64,000 bases of DNA from Tistrella mobilis. GTDB lineage: Bacteria; Pseudomonadota; Alphaproteobacteria; Tistrellales; Tistrellaceae. Both the position numbers and the translations under genes were made by a program. Location: contig NZ_CP121017.1 of the NCBI RefSeq assembly GCF_041468085.1, positions 1,343,501-1,407,500 of the forward strand, in the 5' to 3' direction. Below the pieces are notes generated by a model. The model was not told the origin of the DNA. It made no database searches and saw nothing but the letters and a program-made list of their open reading frames with translations. Positions 59,115-64,000 of this stretch are shown here, piece after piece; the first letter of the stretch is position 1, and the number at the start of each line of letters is the position of its first letter.

Positions 59115-60092
59115 ATGAAGACGCGCATCACGGAACTGCTGGGCATCCGGCATCCGATCATCCAGGGCGGCATGCATTATGTGGGCTTCGCCGAGCTTGC
59201 GGCCGCGGTGTCGAATGCCGGCGCGCTCGGCATCATCACCGGCCTGACCCAGAAGACACCCGAGCTTCTGGCCCGCGAGATCGCGCGGGCCCGCGAGATG
59301 ACCGACCAGCCCTTCGGCGTGAACCTGACCTTCCTGCCCACTTTCCAGGCGCCGCCCTATCCGGAATACATCCAGGCGATCGTCGAAGGGGGCGTGAAGA
59401 TCGTCGAGACCGCCGGCCGCAGCCCCGAGGCCTATATGCCGGCGCTGAAGGCGGCGGGGATCAAGGTGATCCATAAATGCACCTCGGTCCGCCATGCGCT
59501 GAAGGCCGAGAAGATCGGCTGCGATGCGGTCAGCGTCGACGGTTTCGAATGCGGCGGGCATCCGGGTGAGGACGACATCCCCAACATGATCCTGCTGCCG
59601 CGCGCAGCCGAAGAACTGACCATCCCCTTCGTCGCCTCGGGCGGCATGGCCGATGCGCGCAGCCTGGTGGCGGCGCTGGCGCTGGGGGCCGATGGCATGA
59701 ACATGGGCACCCGCTTCATCGCGACCAAAGAGGCGCCGGTCCACGAGAACGTCAAGCAGGCGATCGTGGCCGCCACCGAACTCGACACCCGCCTGGTCAT
59801 GCGCCCGCTGCGCAATACCGAGCGCGTGCTGGCCAATGCCGCGGTCGACCGGCTGGTCGAGATCGAGCGCGAAAAGGGTGCCGACCTCAAGATCGACGAC
59901 ATCCACGATCTGGTGGCCGGCGTCTATCCGCGGGTGATGATCGAGGGTGAGATGGATGCCGGCGCCTGGAGCTGCGGCATGGTCGCCGGTCTGATCCACG
60001 ACGTGCCGAGCTGTCAGGAACTGATCGACCGGATCATGTCCGAGGCGGAAGGCCTGATCAATCAGCGCCTTGCGGGCATGATCGCCGGCTGA
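59115..60092 (+). CDS. Nitronate monooxygenase (NMO) family FMN protein
   Basis: The 325-residue TIM-barrel flavoprotein oxidises alkyl nitronates such as propionate-3-nitronate. It has the N-terminal GIRHPIIQGGMHYVG, the catalytic His149 in ECGGHPGEDD, and the FMN-phosphate loop VASGGMADARSLVAALALGADGM. The NMO family also includes 2-nitropropane dioxygenase-like enzymes; the physiological substrate here is not known. It begins 55 bases after the LtaS-like gene and precedes an HxlR regulator. Confidence 0.92.
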   Translation: MKTRITELLGIRHPIIQGGMHYVGFAELAAAVSNAGALGIITGLTQKTPELLAREIARAREMTDQPFGVNLTFLPTFQAPPYPEYIQAIVEGGVKIVETAGRSPEAYMPALKAAGIKVIHKCTSVRHALKAEKIGCDAVSVDGFECGGHPGEDDIPNMILLPRAAEELTIPFVASGGMADARSLVAALALGADGMNMGTRFIATKEAPVHENVKQAIVAATELDTRLVMRPLRNTERVLANAAVDRLVEIEREKGADLKIDDIHDLVAGVYPRVMIEGEMDAGAWSCGMVAGLIHDVPSCQELIDRIMSEAEGLINQRLAGMIAG

Positions 60093-60118
60093 CGGCCGGG
60101 CGGGGAGGGGAAAGCACG

Positions 60119-60613
60119 GTGGCGCGGGAACCGCTCGATCGGATGAATTGCAGCATCGCCCATGCGCTCGACGTGGTGGGATCGATCGACGGTTTCCTGA
60201 TCCTGCGCAACGCCTTCAACGGCATGCGCACCTTCGACGCCTTCCAGGACCATCTGGGCCTGTCGTCGAGCGTGCTTTCCACCCGCCTGAAGCAGATGAC
60301 CGAGGCCGGCATCCTGCGCAAGACCCCGTCGCCCACCGATGGCCGGTCGTATGAATATCGCCTGACCGAACAGGGGCTCGGCCTCTATCCGGTGATGGTG
60401 GCGCTGCTCCATTGGGGCGAGCGCTGGGCCCCGGACCCCGGCGGCGAGCGCATGTTCCTGACCGAAACCGCCACCGGCCGCCCGGTGGCGCAGATGGCGG
60501 TCCGCTCCGAAGACGGCCGCCCGCTCCGCCCGCAGGAAATCACCGCCGTGGCGGGGCCGGGGGCGGACGACAAGATCCGGCAGCTTGTGGGGTGGCGGCA
60601 CCGGCAAGGCTGA
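60119..60613 (+). CDS. HxlR-family transcriptional regulator
   Basis: The 164-residue protein has the HxlR winged helix: MNCSIAHALDVVGSIDGFLILRNAF, then RTFDAFQDHLGLSSSVLSTRLKQMTEAGIL and a wing with RSYEYRLTEQG. The single Cys near the N-terminus is typical of the family, some of which sense aldehydes or quinones. The GTG at 60119 starts just 26 bases after the nitronate monooxygenase gene, so it may regulate that operon. Confidence 0.88.
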   Translation: MAREPLDRMNCSIAHALDVVGSIDGFLILRNAFNGMRTFDAFQDHLGLSSSVLSTRLKQMTEAGILRKTPSPTDGRSYEYRLTEQGLGLYPVMVALLHWGERWAPDPGGERMFLTETATGRPVAQMAVRSEDGRPLRPQEITAVAGPGADDKIRQLVGWRHRQG

Positions 60614-60647
60614 CACCGCCACCCGGATGAGGGCGACAGGAAGCCGA

Positions 60648-62987
60648 TCAGGCCTCGATGGCCCCCCAGTTCTTGTAGACGGCCCGCGTGCCGAGATGTT
60701 TCCAGGTGACGCCGCCGTCGCCGGCCGTGCCGGAAGTATGCGTCGGCGGCGTGGTGCCGGTGGTGCCGTCTGCGGTGGCCTCGTAGGCCTCGGTGCCGTT
60801 ATAGCGCAAGTCACCGATCGCGACCGTTTCGCCCGTCGTCCAGGCGAACTGCACCATGTGACCGCCGGTCACCACCACCCAGCCGATGTTGCCGCCAGCC
60901 GTCGGGTTGAGTCTGAAGCGGATGTCGCCCCGCTTCACTTCGGTGTTCCAGAGCCACGGAGAGGCGGCGAGGTCGACATGCCGCAGTTCATGCCACATGC
61001 CCAGCTGCATGCCGTTGATGAAGCGCGGCGTGCCTGACCAGTTGGCGTCGGAGTCGAGCATCGGGACGAGGCGCCGGGTCTCAGGCGTTTCAAGATTGGA
61101 AGCTCCCTCGTAATGCCGAACCCGCATATGGGGCTGCCCGTCGATGACGGTCAGTTCGCCGTTGCGCAGGGTGAGCGGTGCGGTGGTGTTGTGCCCGCCC
61201 ATGTCGATCAGCAGGCCGTCGCGTCCATAGGGGGCTGAAACCGTCGCCTGATGCAGGGCCTCCGTCGGACGAACGCCGATCGACCAGCTGCCGTAGATAT
61301 TCCATTCATTCACCGGTGCTGCCGGGTCTTTGGGGTCGAAACCCGACGGATCGGCGATCGAAAAGGGAAGCCTTTCGAGGAAGTAGCGGGTGCTCGAGGC
61401 AACACCTGCCAAGGCGACCCGGTTATCACGGAGATTGGCGTCTTCTTCCAGATACATCAGCCAGACACCCGGAATGGCCGTCCAGGTGATGGTGCCGTCG
61501 GTCACCTGTCCGCCGGCGAGCAGTGGCCAGTTGGGTTCGCTGGCCGCTGTCTGGCCACTCTGAGTGGCGCTGTACATCAGGCCCGTCGCCTTGCCGAGTG
61601 GCGGGATGACCATGGCCTGTTTTCCGGCCTCGATGGCGAACGTCCGCCCTGCGCTCCAGCGTGCGATATTGCCGCCCACACCTTCCCCCCGCACCGAAAT
61701 CTTCGATTCCTGGAGCCGGGCACTTACCAACAGGCCGCAGCGCAGCGCCTCACCGCCGGTGTCGCGCGAATTGGTCGAGGACAGATAGACGCTCAGATCG
61801 ATCTCGCCGTTATAGAGCGTGGCGGTCGCGTTGCCGTCCTGGCCGGGGTTGCGCCGGACCTCGATACCGACGGACTCGAGCGACGTGTCCCAGGGCATTT
61901 CGCAATGGACATGCCTGATGACGCGGCAGCCGTGGAAGGATCCGTTGGCCTCTCTGGTTTCAAAGACGACGCCACGGACGGTGTTGGCGGTGACGCAGTC
62001 TTCGAAGACGGTGTATTCGCTGTACAGAAATTCCTTCGGGGCGCCGAAATCCGGCGGCAGGCCGAAATCGGGAACCGCGTTCAGAAAGTGGATGGAGATA
62101 TCCGCAGGATGGGCGTAGTTCGACACGCGGATGCGCTGGTTGACGGTGAACATGGCGCCGGTGACACAGATGCCGGTGTGGCCACCGGTCACGCCGGCCT
62201 TTTTGATGACCGAGAAGTCGCGAATGCCCCAGCCGCGCGGGCAATCCCGATTTTTGAGCGTGTCCAGGGTTTCGAGCATCAGGCAGTACTGATGGCCGCC
62301 GGTGTGGACCAGCATGGTGACGCTGGTACCGCTGCCTTCGAGAACCGTCTTGTTGATACGGTGTCCGCCCGCGAGCGGGATCTCACCCTGGGGCAGGATC
62401 ACATGGCGAGAGGCGGCGAGCGCCCTGTTCAGGGCCGCCGAATTGACGACGCCCTCGGAACTGGTCAGGCTGCGCGGGCGGCAGCCATACCAGGCGGCAT
62501 AGACCGGCCCTTCGAAGCTTCGCCGCCAGCGGCCGGGACTGGTGCCGGCGACCGCGTCGGGTTTGACCAGGATACCGTCGTCATCGGCCGCGGTCGAAGC
62601 GGGATCGTAGACGAACCAGCCGCTACCACCATCACCGGGCAGATCGTGGCCGTGGACATAGACCGCCCCGTTCAGCACCGGCCAGGCCCTCAACCCAGCC
62701 AGATGAGCGGGATATTCGACGCCGCCGTCGACCGGGTCGGCCGACCAGATCAGGGTGCCGTCGGTGCGATCGAGCCGGGCGGCTGCCGGGGCATCATCCA
62801 GCCAGATCTCGGGGAAACGGCCATCCGCGTCGGACAGGATCGGATGGCCATGGGTGGCGGTATGGGCGGCATCGACCCAGGCCGTCTTGGGCGTGGTGGT
62901 GCCGGCATCGAACAGATGAAGTCGGGTGGACGGGTAGGGCGTGCCGTTGCCATCGACCGGGACGGGGATCGGCAGGACGAACTTCAT
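60648..62987 (-). CDS. Phage tailspike-like beta-helix protein, orphan
   Basis: The 779-residue protein starts like a phage tailspike head-binding segment (PVPVDGNGTPYPSTRLHLF, then ILSDADGRFPEIWLDDA). A pectate-lyase-like right-handed beta-helix follows (about 165-420, with an NSAALNRALAASRHVILPQG start), then an SGNH-free C-terminal part. Two copies of a Y-x5-GQT/GTT...DGxxTW module (about 470-505 and 735-770) resemble small carbohydrate-binding units of tail fibres. No other phage gene is nearby. It may be a tailspike captured from a phage or a cell-surface depolymerase. Confidence 0.7.
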   Translation of the reverse strand: MKFVLPIPVPVDGNGTPYPSTRLHLFDAGTTTPKTAWVDAAHTATHGHPILSDADGRFPEIWLDDAPAAARLDRTDGTLIWSADPVDGGVEYPAHLAGLRAWPVLNGAVYVHGHDLPGDGGSGWFVYDPASTAADDDGILVKPDAVAGTSPGRWRRSFEGPVYAAWYGCRPRSLTSSEGVVNSAALNRALAASRHVILPQGEIPLAGGHRINKTVLEGSGTSVTMLVHTGGHQYCLMLETLDTLKNRDCPRGWGIRDFSVIKKAGVTGGHTGICVTGAMFTVNQRIRVSNYAHPADISIHFLNAVPDFGLPPDFGAPKEFLYSEYTVFEDCVTANTVRGVVFETREANGSFHGCRVIRHVHCEMPWDTSLESVGIEVRRNPGQDGNATATLYNGEIDLSVYLSSTNSRDTGGEALRCGLLVSARLQESKISVRGEGVGGNIARWSAGRTFAIEAGKQAMVIPPLGKATGLMYSATQSGQTAASEPNWPLLAGGQVTDGTITWTAIPGVWLMYLEEDANLRDNRVALAGVASSTRYFLERLPFSIADPSGFDPKDPAAPVNEWNIYGSWSIGVRPTEALHQATVSAPYGRDGLLIDMGGHNTTAPLTLRNGELTVIDGQPHMRVRHYEGASNLETPETRRLVPMLDSDANWSGTPRFINGMQLGMWHELRHVDLAASPWLWNTEVKRGDIRFRLNPTAGGNIGWVVVTGGHMVQFAWTTGETVAIGDLRYNGTEAYEATADGTTGTTPPTHTSGTAGDGGVTWKHLGTRAVYKNWGAIEA

Positions 62988-63121
62988 GGGGCAAACTCCC
63001 GCTGCAAATGCTGTCCGGAGGCCTCCGTTCCAGGCTGGCGCGGAATACCTTCGGATGCGGGAGTCAGGCTAAGTACCGACAGGTTTCGTGTAAAAATCTG
63101 TTATGTTGCAACATGTTGCAT
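62988..63121. promoter_or_regulatory. AT-rich control region upstream of the tailspike-like gene
   Basis: The region is AT-rich against its surroundings and contains two ATGTTGCA copies (63103-63110 and 63113-63120) that overlap the palindrome TGTTGCAACA (63104-63113). These could be operator sites for the leftward tailspike-like gene, which they precede by about 116 bases. Confidence 0.4.
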
Positions 63122-63787
63122 CTAAAGATCAGCCTGTGCCTTATCCGGAGTGGCTGCCGTCTCCCGCCACCGCTTCAGCCCCGGCGTGTCGATGTCGAAG
63201 AGGTCCAGGACCCGGCCGAGGGTGTGGTCGATCATCGCCTGCAGGCTGTCGGGCTTTGCATAGAAGGCCGGCACCGGCGGGGCGATGATGGCGCCGGCTT
63301 CGGCGGCCTGGGTCATGGCGCGCAGATGGCCCAGATGCAGCGGGGTTTCGCGGACCATCAGCACCAGCCGGCGGCGTTCCTTCAGCACCACATCGGCGGC
63401 CCGGGTCAGAAGGCCGGTGGTGTTGCCATAGGCGATCTCCGACAGGCTGCGGATCGAGCAGGGGGCGACCACCATGCCCAGGGTGCGGAACGAACCGCTG
63501 GAGATCGCGGCGCCGACATCGCGCGGATCATGGACCGTATGGGCCAGCGCCTTCACCTCGGCCACGCGCAGATCGGTTTCGTAGGCAACCGTCATTTCGG
63601 CCGCCTTGCTCATCACCAGATGGCTCTCGATCCCGGCCGATTTCAGCAACTGCAACAGACGGATACCGTAGACGACGCCCGAGGCGCCCGAGATGCCGAC
63701 GATCAGACGGCGGGGCCCATGCCGGGCCATGCCATTCATTGCCGTCATCGAACCGTCATCAGGGGGGTTGAAGCCGTCCGTCGTCAT
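63122..63787 (-). CDS. ubiX: UbiX-family flavin prenyltransferase
   Basis: The protein (222 residues from the chosen start) makes prenylated FMN, the cofactor of UbiD decarboxylases in ubiquinone synthesis. It has the family opening RRLIVGISGASGVVYGIRLL, the FMN/DMAP-site SSGSFRTLGMVVAPCSIRSLSEIA and the late RETPLHLGHLRAMTQAAEAGA. The start is uncertain: 63787, 63748 and 63730 are in-frame ATGs and none has a clear ribosome site; 63730 would give the typical length near 200. A divergent DUF465 gene begins about 105 bases away. Confidence 0.9.
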   Translation of the reverse strand: MTTDGFNPPDDGSMTAMNGMARHGPRRLIVGISGASGVVYGIRLLQLLKSAGIESHLVMSKAAEMTVAYETDLRVAEVKALAHTVHDPRDVGAAISSGSFRTLGMVVAPCSIRSLSEIAYGNTTGLLTRAADVVLKERRRLVLMVRETPLHLGHLRAMTQAAEAGAIIAPPVPAFYAKPDSLQAMIDHTLGRVLDLFDIDTPGLKRWRETAATPDKAQADL

Positions 63788-63893
63788 ATCCACGTAACTT
63801 TCTGAGGGGTCGCCCTGTGAAAGGGGCCGGGCCGCGCCACGGGAGGTGGCGGTCTGTCCCGGTCCAAGATGGTATTGCGCAACGGAGGTGTCC

Positions 63894-64000
63894 ATGAGCG
63901 TTCAGGCGCGTGTCGAAGCCTTGAAGCAGAAGCATGCCGCTCTCGACGAGGCGTTGCACAGTGAATACATCCGCCCGAAGCCGGACGATCAGGCGATCGC
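63894..64000 (+). CDS. DUF465 (YdcH-like) protein, partial
   Basis: The first 35 codons of a small gene are present, reading MSVQARVEALKQKHAALDEA before the edge cuts it. The EALKQKHAALD pattern and the RPKPDDQAI turn match DUF465, short coiled-coil hairpin proteins of unknown function that are common in alphaproteobacteria. ACGGAGGTG precedes the ATG. The remainder lies off the right edge. Confidence 0.8.
   Translation, partial: MSVQARVEALKQKHAALDEALHSEYIRPKPDDQAI

Overview
The window is chromosomal DNA from a high-GC alphaproteobacterium. The evidence is gene content and order: an lrp / ELM1-family / trxB / lsrB-type LysR group, yqeY-dnaG-rpoD followed by a tRNA-Ile2(CAT), rpsU beside a COQ9-family gene, a three-gene pntAa-pntAb-pntB transhydrogenase, mlaA-mlaC, and an ArsR-methyltransferase fusion ahead of metF-metH. 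A Rhodospirillales-like lineage (for example Tistrella) fits, but the genus is a guess. No CRISPR array, rRNA or complete prophage was seen.

Layout. 1-1.3 kb: end of a SiaABCD-type c-di-GMP module (siaC-like gene and a GGDEF cyclase). 1.3-2.1 kb: a decayed IS5/IS427-like element with terminal inverted repeats and a TTA target duplication, inserted at the stop codon of the LysR gene. 2.1-8 kb: lysR, trxB, ELM1-family gene, lrp, AbrB-family membrane protein, greA. 8.1-12.6 kb: carB and carA. 13-18 kb: yqeY, dnaG, rpoD, tRNA-Ile2. 18.1-19.8 kb: a small accessory insert of an ImmA/IrrE-type metallopeptidase and a frameshifted class III nucleotidyl-cyclase-like gene. 19.8-21.3 kb: a Trp leader peptide and attenuator driving a stand-alone trpB. 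21.4-26.1 kb: DUF1328 protein, flavin-binding protein, an aminopeptidase-autotransporter fusion, two small membrane proteins. 26.2-32.2 kb: a two-subunit sodium:solute symporter with a divergent hypothetical-exonuclease-CBS/DUF294 set. 32.2-37.5 kb: lysophospholipase-like hydrolase, SDR, AraC regulator, gamma-carbonic anhydrase, ettA. 37.7-40.1 kb: LysE exporter, mlaC, mlaA. 40.3-45.9 kb: methionine cycle operon. 46.4-49.4 kb: pnt operon. 49.5-50.1 kb: yefM-yoeB toxin-antitoxin cassette bracketed by two copies of the same terminator. 50.1-57.2 kb: dioxygenase, AraC, Dabb protein, rpsU, tenA (TenA_E type), COQ9, purK, purE, TIGR02444 protein. 57.3-64 kb: LtaS-like membrane hydrolase, nitronate monooxygenase, HxlR regulator, an orphan tailspike-like gene, ubiX and the start of a DUF465 gene.

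Most of the window is housekeeping: carAB and purEK feed nucleotides, metF-metH regenerate methionine, pntAB supplies NADPH that trxB can use, and dnaG-rpoD form a macromolecular synthesis cluster. The less ordinary parts are the ImmA-cyclase pair beside the tRNA, the attenuated solitary trpB, the terminator-flanked toxin-antitoxin cassette, the orphan tailspike-like gene and several short tandem repeats at gene ends.
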